Below are positions 26,001 through 37,666 of a DNA stretch of 64,000 nucleotides, piece after piece. This DNA is from Theobroma cacao (Eukaryota > Streptophyta > Magnoliopsida > Malvales > Malvaceae). The notes under the pieces were generated by a model. The model did not search any database. It had not been told where the DNA came from and worked only from the letters and a program-made list of their open reading frames with translations. The stretch lies in NCBI RefSeq assembly GCF_000208745.1, contig NC_030858.1:34160364-34224363 (forward strand). Reading direction: 5' to 3'. How positions within the stretch are numbered: the first letter of the stretch is position 1; every line of letters begins with the position of its first letter. The position numbers were made by a program, and so were the translations under genes.

Positions 26001-28978
26001 TTTTTTCTCTCTCCGTCAATCTCCTCACTTAGAACTTCCAAATCTGTACACATAAACCCAAGACCATTAACCCCAAAAGTCAAGTAACTCACTTCTCTTC
26101 CTCCTAATAAACTGACACCTTACATATTGTTCAGTTCTTGCCTTTTGAATTAGGATTTGAAAGCTTAAAAATTAAAAGCATAATTTGTTGGAAAACAAAT
26201 TGCACAGTTTTACTTTCATCAAGAACTACTACGTTAAAGGAGTGTACCATTTTAGACCTTTATTTTTAAACCAATTATAATTTTGCATTTTACCATTTGC
26301 TTTTGCTTTTAGCAACTATTTTAAAAAACAAAAGTAAAAACCACAGAGAGTGTTAGCAAATTGTATCAACTATTCTTCGGACATATCTCTGAACTTAACT
26401 AGACATAATTACAAACCTGCATTTTCTCTCATGCAATGTTAAACCTTAACTATTTTCTTCTTCTTCTTCTTCTTTTCCTTTTTGCTAGTGTTTCGAAGAC
26501 TAAAGCAATAAACTTTGTTGATTTTAAGTCACAAATCAAAATCCCCAATTAAATTCAATTAAATCCACGGAAACGAAAACAATGATCATCAAAAACCCAC
26601 TAAAAAATCCCCCAAAGGATTCATGAAAAATAATATCCATTTAAATTCATAAATAGGAAACCAAAAAAAATGCAGCTGACAGCTCAATAATTACCTTTGA
26701 ACCACCAATTAAAAATAAGAGAGAAATTCAAAATGAAAATTGACAAACGTTTATCTTCCTTCATTACCTCCTCAACCAGGCAAAGAAAGATTTTTAAAAA
26801 GAAAATTTTGAAAATTTAAGAAGATAGATAAATAGTAAAAACCCTAACACGAGAACGAGAGAAATCAGAGAAAGAAAGGTTGAAATTCAAGTGAAATTAA
26901 GGAAAAGGAAAATCAGCTTAGAGAGTTTAAAGATTCAATTACCTGAGAATCAACCAAGTAAAGAGCAGATCAAAATCAGCAAATTTCTTTTTTGGAGAGA
27001 TCAAAAAAAGAAAAGAAAAGCGGGAGCGATTATAATGTAATGCGTATATAAAATAAAATAAAACAAAACAAAATTCCTTTAGCCGTAGACTTAATACGTC
27101 GTCACTTTTATTTTCTTTTTTCAATTTTTTAATGTTGCCTTACCGCGTGCACGTGTTGACGTTATGCTTATGCAGGTATATTTAGAGTAATTACATTTTT
27201 TTTTTCAATTGACACCTTTCTATTTTTTTCTCTTAAAAACTGCTATTTAAGTTTAATTACTTCTGTAAATTAATTTTTATTTAATTAAATACTCAAATAA
27301 ATTCCTTAACTATATTCAAAAATTTAATTNTAGCTCTTTTATTTTCTTTTTCAATTTTTCTTAATGTTGCCTTACCGCGTGCACGTGTTGACGTTATGCT
27401 TATGCAGGTATATTTAGAGTAATTACATTTTTTTTTTCAATTGACACCTTTCTATTTTTTTCTCTTAAAAACTGCTATTTAAGTTTAATTACTTCTGTAA
27501 ATTAATTTTTATTTAATTAAATACTCAAATAAATTCTTTAACTATATTCAAAAATTTATTAAACCCATATTTTTTTATTATATTCAAATAAATCTCCAAA
27601 AGAGCCGAATAAACTCTTTTTATAAATTATGGATTAACTTTCGTTACTCAGTAATAAATTTGATAATTTTATTATATGTCATCTGCGCTTAGCATGTTAA
27701 CATGTCATTTTATTTTATTTATGCAAACTTATATTAATTTTCATATTAAAAAAAAACAACAATCCTTCTCAAAGTGAAATTATTCTTTTTACTTCTTACA
27801 AATTTGTTACACCTTTCTTCATACTACCTCAATAAATAATTTGTCAAAACTCTTCTTCCAAAACTCGTAATTATCTCCTATCTCAATAAATAATGGGTAG
27901 GGATTTAGAGCAAGAAGATCAACCTTTAAAAAAAGCTCTTCTCTTTTTTATAAATCCGTCCTCTTATCATAATGTTGCTTCACAATTGAAAACTTATTCA
28001 TGCAATGGTGAGAATAAGAATTTGAAACCTCGTATTGATGATCAGCGTATCCCATATATTGAAAAGAAACATTCTTTTGAAATCAAAATTGAATATCTCA
28101 GCATTGAACAAAACACTATTTGTAATCTCCAACACAAGGTTATAAAGATAAAATTTAACCTCCTTTTTTAAATTCATTATGATGAGAAATAAATACAAAT
28201 TAAAGATGAGTCTCTCAAGCCTGAAGCAGATATTCATCTTGAAGGTGTTATGATCATGAGAAAGATTTGCTACAAAAGGTCTTCTCAATCATCTCCCTAA
28301 CCCATGACGTTTTGGTTTTTTGTCAAAACTCAATTGCTTTTTCTGTTAAAAACCTTTTCCATGCTAAGGACAATCGTGACCAGGACTTAGTTTGAAGCAA
28401 TTAAATTTTTTTAAATCCCTAATCTAATTATTTTTGAACATGATATTAAGTAAAAAGGGAAAATCCAATTCCTAGTTAGTAAGTTTTAATTCATGTCATC
28501 TGGCACGTGGCAAAAATTTTCCAATTGTATAGTTGACTAACCAAAGTTAATCTATAGTTAGTGAAACGAGTTTATTTAACTTAAAATAAAAATTTTAAGA
28601 TTTATTTAAATACAATAAAAAGATAATGACTTAATTTATTTTTTTTATATAGTTCAAGGGTTAATTTAGGTATTTAGTTTTTCTAATTTAACAAAGACCT
28701 TTTAATTTCAAATTAATTGAATTATTCTTATATTTTCATATGAATTTTTAAAAAAATTATTATTGTAATTTCGAGACATAAAACTTTAAAAAAATTCTAC
28801 ATTATTAAGAAAATTCAAATAAACTAGTATTTTTCAATTTTGTTTGATCAAACTTTTATGCTTTTCTTTCGATTGATTAATTTTTATTAGTTAAAATATC
28901 ATCATGTCATATTTATGTGCATGTAGTATTAATCTGAAAAGTAAAAAATGTCATCAACGTCACGTCATTATTTATTAT
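26001..28978 (-). promoter_or_regulatory. 5' UTR and upstream region of the intact unknown gene
   Basis: This includes the 5' leader (two presumptive UTR segments, splice-like ACCT motifs near 26693 and 26941 on the plus strand) and roughly 1.9 kb of flank, which ends abruptly at the duplication junction at 28978. A G-box-like CGTGCACGTGTTGACG lies near 27146. A 93-codon open frame at 27893-28171 (+) is also present in the other duplicate but has lost its ATG there, so I do not call it a gene. Confidence 0.5.
27109..27560. repeat. Direct repeat around the N at 27330
   Basis: About 220 bases, including the ACCGCGTGCACGTGTTGACG segment, occur twice (offset about 232) with a single N at 27330 between them. 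The equivalent position in the duplicate copy (39001) shows the same arrangement. This is probably an unmerged overlap, so only one copy is likely to be real. Confidence 0.75.
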
Positions 28979-29134
28979 CAGAAGCAGATCTCGCAGCTTG
29001 AATTGGTTTGGTTGTAGTAAGATTCTCCAACTTCTCCCTCATTGGATGAACAATTGGTTTTGTCAAGAGTGGTGCATTGCTTCCACTCCTTCCTTGTCTT
29101 CGAACTCCATCTCCAATTTCATTAGTAGACATTT
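28979..29134 (-). pseudogene. Exon-5 remnant of the duplicated unknown gene, left of the transposon
   Basis: These 156 bases match 22196-22351 of the intact gene (coding exon 5, 3' part) with a few substitutions. The fragment was cut from the rest of exon 5 by insertion of the Harbinger element. It ends in TTT (29132-29134), repeated on the other side of the element at 34189-34191. Confidence 0.9.
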
Positions 29135-29884
29135 GGGTTGCGTTTGATATAAGAGATGTAAAGTCACATTCCCTACAAATGTGTCCATTTAAATTACTTT
29201 ACAGTGCTTGTTTTGTAACAGACCACTACAATATAAGATTGCAATGCAATCACATTGCAGCCAATGGATGTAATGTGATTGTAGTCCAAAACCAATGCAA
29301 TCACATTGCATTGCACTCTGCAATGTCTTTAAGGATATTTTTACCCTTCATGTTTTAAAAAAATTACTCAAAAACCCGAAGCAAAATCGTCGTTTTTGGG
29401 GTTTCTGCTGCTTCTTCTCCATTTTGCTAAAGTCATTCATCCTTTTTCTAGCTCTGCTTCTTCATCATTTGAAATTGTGGGTTAAAATCTCCCATTCTTC
29501 TTTTTCTTTCTCCTTTTTTTATCTTATTCTTGTATTCTTTAATCTGACTTTTTTGTGTTAATTTGGGTTTTCTTCTTATTTGTATTTTAGGGTTTATCGC
29601 TGAAACAATTTGGCCCTTAATCGGCAAGAGAAGTTGGATTTTTGGGCTAATTTCAACAAAAGGCACAGGTAATTGTGATGAAATAAAATATTGCGTGTTT
29701 GGTTGTAATTTTTGGTGTTGCAATTTTTTGTTTTTATTCCCTCAACAAAATAAGGGTAATCAAATAGTTTTCAAGTTCTATCCAATTAGAACTTCTATCC
29801 AATTAGAAATGCTGAAAGCAGCAGAACTCGTACCTAGCATTACCAAATCCATGGATCTTGGCTTTGAGCAGAACTCGTACCTAA

Positions 29885-30250
29885 CATTAACGTGTAACAA
29901 AATACTTTTAAATATGTCATGTAACAACAATATTTTTTCAACATGACGTGTAACAACAATATTTTTTTTTCAACATTGCGTGTAATAACCTTTTTGAACT
30001 ATGGTGTGTAACATGTTTTTATACATGGCGTATAACAACGGTATTTTTTTTCAACATGACGTGTAACAATCTAATCATGACTTGTCACATGTTTTTGTAC
30101 ATGACGTGTCACATGTTTCTGTATATGGCGTGTCACATGTTTCTTTACATGACGAGTCACATGTTTTTGTACATGGCGTGTCACATGTTCCTTTACATGA
30201 CGTGTCACATATTCTATACGTAGTGTGTCACGTGTTTCTGTACATAGTGA
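29885..30250 (+). repeat. Minisatellite of ACGTGT-containing units inside the transposon
   Basis: A run of degenerate units sharing CATGACGTGT. The distal part (about 30075-30250) is a regular 24-base repeat of the form ACATGACGTGTCACATGTTT plus four bases, about seven copies. The proximal part has longer, more diverged units containing poly-T. The units contain ACGTG cores and palindromic CACATG/CATGTG, and may be transposase or host-factor binding sites (inference). Confidence 0.8.
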
Positions 30251-30781
30251 AAACATCTTATCTTTAAAAATGCCTCATTGGTTTGTATAGGAATCTCTTC
30301 CCTTACTCAATTGCAAAATGTTGTAACTTTGCGCTCAATTGTCCAATCAGGGTGATTTTTTTTTTTAAATCCATGTAACTTTTCGAGATTTACGTGTTGA
30401 CAAACAGTCGAAGGCGGTTTGTTGCCGTTTTGACCCCAAAAAACCTCATTGTAACCTTAAATTTGAATTTTTACTCTTTTTTTGCTTTTTTTTTTTAAGA
30501 TTTGACCTCCCATTTTTTTAAATTTTGTTTAGGGTAAAATTGGTCTTGACAGTAGAAAACTATTGCAATTTTTTTTAGATTTTAGGGTGCAAAAAAAGAG
30601 TGTAAAAAGTTAACTTAAAAATAATGAAAATGTATTTATATAATGTTTTTATATAAATTGAATAAATTGAATATTTGTAAGGTAGACATGAAAAGTTAAC
30701 TTTGTGCTTACTAAATGCTGTTTTTATATAATGTTTATATTTCATTATTTTAATTATTTTTTTATATTGTTAGTTCATACA

Positions 30782-32168
30782 ATGGAAGGGTTTTCTCAAG
30801 AGCAAACTGCAACGATCATGTCTGCTATTGTATTAGCCATTGAGCTATTCAACATGATACTTTTAGCTAATACTTTGGTTCAAGGATGTTATCATATTTT
30901 AATGTATATTAGAAAGCGTAAAAGATCCAAAACTAATACTTATAAGAGACATATTATTAGGCAATTGAATTTTAGGAGAATAGTGTTTGATTCTGATTTA
31001 ACATGCATTGAAAATATTAGAATGGATAGACCTGCATTTTATAAACTATATAATATACTTCAATGCATTGGTAGGCTTACACCAACAAAAAACATGAATG
31101 TTGAGGAAATGGAGGCTATCTTTTTGTACATCATATCTCATTATGCAAAGAATAGGATCATAAAGAGAGAATTTGTTAAAAGTGGTGAGACAGTGAGTAG
31201 GCATTTTGGTTTAGTTTTGAATTCTGTTTTAAGATTGCAATCAATACTGCTAAAGAAGCCAGAGCCTGTACCCAAGAATTCAACTTACTTCAGATGGAAA
31301 TGGTTTAAGGTAAACTAAAATTTCTTAAACATTTATAACTTGAGTATAAGAATCTATTAAAAATGCAACTAAAGGATAATTTTTGTCATTATTCTATTGG
31401 AAACAATAGAATTGTTTAAATGCTTTAGAGGGAACTTACATTAAAGTCAATGCCCTGGAAATTGATAAGCCTACATATAGAATAAGGAAAAATGAAACTG
31501 CTACAAATGTGTTAGGGGTATGTTCACAGGATATGCAATTCATATATATCTTTCTTGGATGGGAGGGTTCTGCTTCAGACTCTAGGGTTCTTCGAGATGC
31601 AATATTTAGAAGAAATGGATTGAAAGTCCCAAAAGGTATGAGGAAAATATACACTCAATTATTAACTATTTTAGAGTGATGGACTAAAAATAAATTTTTT
31701 ATCATAGGTTTTTTCTACTTATGTGATGCTGGGTATACAAATGGAAAGGGGTTTTTAACTCCATATAGATGTCAGCGTTATCATTTGAATGAATGGAGAC
31801 AAAATCGTACTCCTCGTTCAAAAGAAGAACTGTTTAATTACAAACACTTTTGTGCTAGCAATGTTATTGAGAGATGTTTTGGATTCCTTAAGATGAGATG
31901 GACAATACTTAGAGAGAAGTCTTGGTACCTAGTGAAAACAAAATGTAGAATTATCTCTGCTTGTGCATTGTTACACAATTACATTAGGAGAGAAATGACA
32001 CATGATCCACCTGAGGATGAAATGGATGAAAAGTATGTGGAATCAGAAGCGATGAAAAATGCAGATACGATCCAATACATTGAGACATCAAATGCATGGA
32101 CTACTTGGAGAAATAACTTGGCACAAGAAATGTGGAATGATTTGATAGCTTCTAGAAATGAAACTTAA
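30782..32168 (+). CDS. Harbinger-type DDE transposase (DDE_4 family)
   Basis: Three exons join in frame: 30782-31309, 31410-31635, 31708-32168, about 404 residues with no internal stop. The N-terminal third contains the helix-turn-helix-like region. The C-terminal nuclease domain shows NVLGVCSQDMQFI, GWEGSASDSRVLRDA, the second catalytic Asp in CDAGYTNG and the Glu in NVIERCFGFLKMRW. The first catalytic position, normally Asp in the family's GALDGTYI motif, reads Glu here (NALEGTYIKV, codon GAG). The family cuts and pastes DNA with 3-bp target duplications, usually helped by a Myb-like partner. The open frame suggests a young element, but the Glu substitution may make it inactive. Confidence 0.85.
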
Positions 32169-32353
32169 TTTTTTTATTTGGTTCAACAAATGTTGTATGC
32201 TTTATTTATAATAACTCAAATTTGTGTTGATTGAGACATATTTGTATTTGTTCTTAATTAGATAAGTTATGTTTCTTCTTTAATTTTTAAATAACTATTG
32301 TATACTATATATTTGTTATTATATCGTTTCTATATTATGTTTTATACTTGTTG

Positions 32354-33449
32354 ATGGAAGTTGCATCATCTCAAGGATTAGGGAAGATAAGCAAAAGATC
32401 CACCCATCAGTGGACACCTACTGAAGATGGAGTCTTAATTGACTGCTGCATTGATCTTGTGAATGAAGGAAGTTGGGGTAGAGATAATGGAACATTCAAG
32501 CCTGGTCACTTGCAACAACTTGAGTAATGAATGAAAGAAAGGATCCCAAATTGCAACATAAGGGCTATCCCCCATATTAACTCTTGAATGAGGTTGTTGA
32601 AGACACAATATAAGGAAATTGCTGAGATGATATCGCATTCCGCTTCTGGATTCGGTTGCGATGATGTCAAGAAATGTGTTACTTGTGATGATGATGTTTG
32701 GATTGGTTGGGTTAAGGTAATGATTCTAATTTATTTTACAACATTGTTATATTCTAAAATTAGGCATATATTTGGTTTTACATGGTTTTTTGATGCCTTG
32801 TATTTGGTTATATATATAGAGTCACCCAACTGTTGCAGGACTTAGAAACAAGCCTTTCCCTCACTTTGATCAATTAGCCATTATATTTGGGAAGGATAGA
32901 GCAACTGGGGAAGAAGCAGAGTTACCAACTGATGCAATGGAGAACATAGAAATTGAGGAAGTTGCATTTGCAACAACAAAGGTAGCTTCAGAAGCTTTCA
33001 GTGCATTGAATGTTAATGAAGATGACAATGCTGATGATGATGTTTCTCCTGCTCAAGCTACCAATAGTGAGGGATCCATTGCTGCTAGAAGAAGGACTAT
33101 AGAGCAAGGCGACAGAGAGATGAGTCGCAAAAAAACTAAGACAAAAAGTAATGGTGACAACATTGTTCATGCATTCCAATCTAGTGTGGATAAAATTGGA
33201 GAAATCTGTCAAGGTGCAAGGGAAGGAATTGATAAATTAGCAAGTTGTTTTCAATTCATGGCTGAAGATGCGAGGTTGAAAAAGCATGTAGCTGAGATAG
33301 TTCAGGGAGTTGAAGGTTTGACTCTCGAAGAAATTGTTAAGGCTGGACATATCATCTTTAGTGATATGTGGAAGATAAATTATCTATTTTCATTGTCAAA
33401 GGAGTTGCAGAAAATTTATGTGAAGGCTTTGCTTAGTGGCTTTATCTAA
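32354..33449 (+). pseudogene. Myb/SANT-like helper gene of the Harbinger element, broken
   Basis: The ATG at 32354 opens a Myb/SANT-like (Myb_DNA-bind_3 type) domain (QWTPTEDGVLIDCCIDLVNEG). It reaches an in-frame TAA at about 32525, right after LQQLE. A frame change and a second stop (about 32584) follow before the domain resumes (YKEIAEMISHSASGFGCDDVKKCV). After an intron of about 105 bases (donor near 32716), an open C-terminal region runs to 33449 with acidic and KKTKTKS basic segments. In related elements this protein helps bring transposase to the ends. Two or more lesions make it non-functional as read. Confidence 0.8.
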
Positions 33450-34191
33450 ATGATAGGCATTGTTATTGCAAAGAACTAGTTATCAATTTAGGGTAAATTT
33501 TAACAGTGTTATTAACTTTGAACTCTTTTGTATTTTAACAATGATGTGTCTATCTTTTAGGTGACTTCAACTTTGGTTTATTAGAACTTTATGACTTTTG
33601 GTTTAGAGCATCAATCAAGGAACTTCATTTATGATTTTCAATTATATGATTTTGGTGATGTTATGCTTGTTATTTTGTTTTAGCTTGATAACAAGTTATT
33701 TTAAATTTGTAATATTTTAAAAAAAAATTAATTAGAGATTGCAAATTATGAATATTTTATTACCAATTTGCTACTGGTTACAAGAAAGAAAGTTATCACG
33801 TTAATGTATATATATAAAACGTATTAAGAAATAAAAATAAAATATTATCTTTTAAAAAAAATTTAAAATAAAATATACAATATAAAAAATTATATTAAAA
33901 ATAAAAATAAAATATATACTTATAATAAAAAATAAAAAATATATTTAATTAAAAATATATTTAAAAATAACATTATACAAAAATTAACAATAAAAAAATA
34001 CATGTTAAACTTGTATTTTAATATATAAGAATAGTTTTAAAAATTAATATAAAACAAACACTGCAATGTTATCTTCTCTACATTTTAATTATTACATTAT
34101 TTATATATCAAACACTGCAATGTTATCTTTCCTGCAATCACATTACTTACAATCAAATCACATTACATTGTAAAGTACCGAACGCTATTTT

Positions 34192-37100
34192 GTTTCTTCC
34201 TTATGGGTAATAAGAAAGCCCCGACCTTTTACGATGCAGGCAGAGTAACCTCACTACAATCAATTCCTTTCTCTTTTGATTTGCTATCTCCAGCTCCTGA
34301 TTCTTCACTCTCTGATAACCCAAATGGAGAAGACACATTCTCAGGTTCCCTCTTAATTTTTAGAGTAGCATTATCTATACTGCTGCCAAGCAGTGATCCA
34401 CCAGTTCCAACAGATGCCCTAGCACCAAAATCAGGTGTTGCAAAGCCTTGAGATGAAATCTGAGCTTCAGCATTAGAGACAGGGGGCACTAAATTTGCTC
34501 TCCTCGTACGTGAGTTTTTATGTGGTCTCTGACCACCCCACTGGGTGATAGCATGCGAAGAGGAACCTGTAGACATTGGCCGTTTTTGATTGCTCCCAAC
34601 ACCTAACGCTTGTATCTTATTTAGATTTGGCTGTTCCCAACCCTGCAAAGCTCCAGATGAGAGGTGAACTTTCGAAGATGAGTCTAACACCATGATGGAA
34701 CCACTTCGTGGTGCCCTAGAAACCTTTCCTTTTAGCATTGTAGTCTGCCCACTTGATTGGTTGTCATCCTGGAGACTTGCCCTGACAAACAGAGCCATTA
34801 CAGAAATCAATAACCAGTGAAAAGAAAACATTAAATGAATATCATACTCGGCAATTAAATGTAAAATTTGATAGCCGTTAACTATGTAAGTTTTCTGCCC
34901 ACATATTTTCACTACAGACTGCTAGAAATAAAATGAAGGCACATACTTATTATTTGTTTTCGTTAAAACCCTCTGCTCCAGCATAGCTGCACAATCCCGA
35001 GGAATAGAGGTACTCTCCAATTCGTTCCTAAGCACTGTACTGGCATCTGAACCAGCAGCTTCCAAAGAACCATCTGACCTGTTGATTCCACTAACTCCAG
35101 GGGAAGATTTTGATCTGTATGCACAAAAGACCCCATTAACATAAGAGTAAGAGAACATTAATACAGAACAGATTTGACAAACAGCTGAAAATTTGTGGAT
35201 CAGCATAACTCATAAACTTAAAGCCTAAACTTGAAGAAAATAATCAATCCAGTGACAAGACCTTAAGATAGAGGCCAAAAAAATCTTTCTTCATTTTCAT
35301 CAGAAAATGATAATATCTTATCAAGCATTCAAGAAAGTTATACCAGCAAAGAAGCAGTTATAATCTATATTTATATTACAATTAAAAGCAGGTAAAATAG
35401 AAACAACAAAGCAGGATTAGAAATACAAAACAATGCAAGCATTAAGGTCTGTCAATCCAGAATACAATGCAAGTTCTTAAGCCTGGACATTTGTATGCTT
35501 GACTGCGATTTTATTAGTAGTCAAATTTAAGAACCTGCATAAATTTTCTACATACAGAACAAAATTTACAAACTTCCATACCTTATGAATAATGACTGCA
35601 ATCATCAAATCTATCAGCAATAAATAGTAGAACAGAATGTTTCTTCCTCAATTACTACTAAACTGCCAGTTTGATTGATAACAATGATGAAATGCCCACA
35701 GACAATCAAAAAAGGATTTTTGTTTACCATGGCAAGCCTCATCAGCAATATATCCAGGATCACATAAAACTCCTAGCCCAAGCCTAAGCCAAATTTTTCA
35801 TACACAGTTCAAGTAAAAAACTATTATACTCAATGCAGCCATACTAGATAGTATTCTTTTCCTTTTAATCAGAACCAGGAAGCAAGTTCAATCCTTAGAC
35901 AATCACCTGAAACCCTGTGTATCACATGATCGCAACTTTGATTCAGAACTCAGCTTCTGTTGCATAGCTCGTTTTAGATCCCAGTCACCAGCAGTAACTC
36001 TATTTCCTACAGCTGCAACAGACCGTTTCCTTTTCATCTTTGTTTCCCAACCTTCACCTGACAATCTGCAGATCTTTTCTTCAATTCGAGCAGAACCCCC
36101 ATTAACAGCTGAAAGCACATCACCATCCTTTTCTATTATTCCCTGCTGCCTTGGATTCAAAGCAGTCCTATTATCAGCCTGGTCTCATGAGAAAGAAAAA
36201 AGAAAAAGAGAAAACAAGAAAATAGAATTAATGAAGCATAATATAAAAAAGAGAAAAAGGAAGGTGTGTAATTAAACTATTAGTTTTCAAGTAACTGGCC
36301 TATCTTTTGTACTTCTTTATCTTTTTTGCCATAAAATGGCAAACTCAATTATGCCTAACAAAAAACTTTGTTCACTGCTGAGCAAAGATCAAGTGATTTG
36401 TCTTTAAACATTGCCTGGAATTTCACAAAAAATGTCTTCAGGAATGCATGTGAAGACTAAGTAGGTTGAAACATTAAAACATTCCAGCAATAATAGTGAA
36501 ATACAAACCCGTAAATTGGCAACTGACGTGCGAACACGTTTGTTTAGCCCCACCCCTTTTGGCCTATCCTCCAACCTTTGGGTCATTATGTCATGAGGGT
36601 TTCTATGAATCTGGCTCCCGATCTTTGCAATGTTTACCCCACTTGAGATATCACTTTGTTGTTGCTTCTTTGAGCCTAAGGCTTCTTTATACCTTTCCAG
36701 TTTAGAAATTGACTCACGCAACTTTTTTACTCTATCCCTGTTAGAAACACAATGCAGATTCAATAACCAAACACTGTCCATGCGACTTATGACTAACAGG
36801 CATCAAAATCAAGATCAAATATGCACAATGCACATGTGCAGACAGGGAAAAAAAAAGAAAAGAAAAGAAAAGAACAACCGTGCGAAAAAGCCTCTGAATT
36901 GCAGGCAAGCTATATAACATCTAAATATGACAATCGGCATCAAAATCAAGATAAAATATGCACAATGTACATGTGCAGACAGAAAAAAAAAAAAAAGAAC
37001 AACTGTGAGAAAAAGCCTCTGAATTGCAGGCAAACTATATAACCTCTATCTATGACAATCGCCTACATTACTCAAGTGGCAAGCCCATGTGTGAAGACAG

Positions 37101-37666
37101 GATATCTACATGCATGCAGAGAGAATATATTGCATACGCACCATGATACATGAGCAATGCTTGCATTGTAACTAATCATGTACCATGTTGACTGTTTTTT
37201 GCCCATTATGTTTCCAGTGAAAGTACCTATCATCACCGGCTTAACTTTAAAGGTTCCCTTGTCACCAAACAATTACAATGAAAAGTCACTAAACTAACTC
37301 ATAAACTATACCATAATCCATTAAATATAAACCTTTCCACAAATTTAGCATTATCTGCAGGGAATGGTTGCAATAAAGAAGACAGACATACCTGGCCTTC
37401 CTAGAGGCATCTTGAACACTTTCTTTGAAGTTCTTAAGCTCCTCCGTTGCCACTGGAGGTGAAGGTTTAGGATGTGCAACTCCAAAAGTGTGATCCTCCG
37501 ATGTACTACTTCGAAAAGGAACACCCAGAACCCGGCTTAATTCTCCAGACCGTGTATATTTCTGATTGCCTAATGTAATCGGCTCCAAAGGCAAACACTG
37601 AAGCAATGGTGGCATATCCGACGACGATCCTGCATTCCCTTGGCTTAAATTATGCCCACTTAACAT
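34192..37666 (-). pseudogene. Truncated duplicate of the unknown gene (exons 1-5)
   Basis: Exons corresponding to those of the intact gene: 37666-37392, 36737-36509, 36178-35907, 35114-34947, then exon 5 from 34781 to the transposon edge. All splice sites and phases are kept. Exon 2 lacks 12 bases (four codons, ERTS) relative to the intact copy. In exon 5 the frame stops at TAA 34231-34229, where the intact copy reads on through SQKAGAF. If transcribed it would encode about 498 residues, the N-terminal two-fifths. Exons 6-15 were never included in the duplication. Its own upstream flank (to 40640 and beyond) is the ancestral one, so transcription is possible. Confidence 0.85.
36800..37040 (-). 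repeat. Two-unit intronic tandem repeat in the truncated copy
   Basis: Two units of about 138 bases starting GCATCAAAATCAAG at 36800 and 36938, each with a poly-A run, in the first coding intron. This is the counterpart of 24973-25390, without any N. Confidence 0.75.

Larger units (their letters stand above)
22196..28978. repeat. Tandem segmental duplication, unit A
   Basis: This block of about 6.8 kb spans the upstream flank, 5' UTR and first five coding exons of the minus-strand unknown gene. It is present again as 28979-40640 in the same orientation. The break lies within coding exon 5, 13 bases before its 3' end. Unit A stays joined to the rest of the gene, so this copy is complete. A four-base microhomology TTAT is shared at the junction (22192-22195 and 28975-28978). 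Confidence 0.9.
29135..34188 (+). mobile_element. PIF/Harbinger-type DNA transposon, about 5.05 kb
   Basis: The element interrupts exon 5 of the duplicated gene copy, so the empty site is known from the paralogue. Comparing with 22340-22360, the insertion is flanked by a 3-bp duplication TTT (29132-29134 and 34189-34191), the length expected for PIF/Harbinger, though the sequence is not the usual TWA. The ends are imperfect inverted repeats: the left begins GGGTTGCGTTTGATA, and the right, read in reverse complement, begins ATAGCGTTCGGTA. Subterminal TGCAATCACATT motifs recur inside both ends. It carries two plus-strand genes, a DDE transposase (30782-32168) and a broken Myb/SANT-like gene (32354-33449), plus a minisatellite (29885-30250). 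Confidence 0.9.

Noticed and set aside
27893..28171. Open frame of 92 codons upstream of the unknown gene, also present near 39550-39836
   Set aside because: The ATG is lost in the second copy, no known domain is visible, the region is AT-rich flank, and conservation is explained by the segmental duplication.
29077..29946. Several plus-strand open frames at the left end of the transposon
   Set aside because: They overlap the exon remnant and non-coding subterminal DNA, show no family motifs and have no splice-consistent continuation.
30071..30267. Repetitive open frames on both strands (His/Val-rich repeats)
   Set aside because: They come from translating the 24-base minisatellite, whose length is a multiple of three; there is no sign of a real protein.
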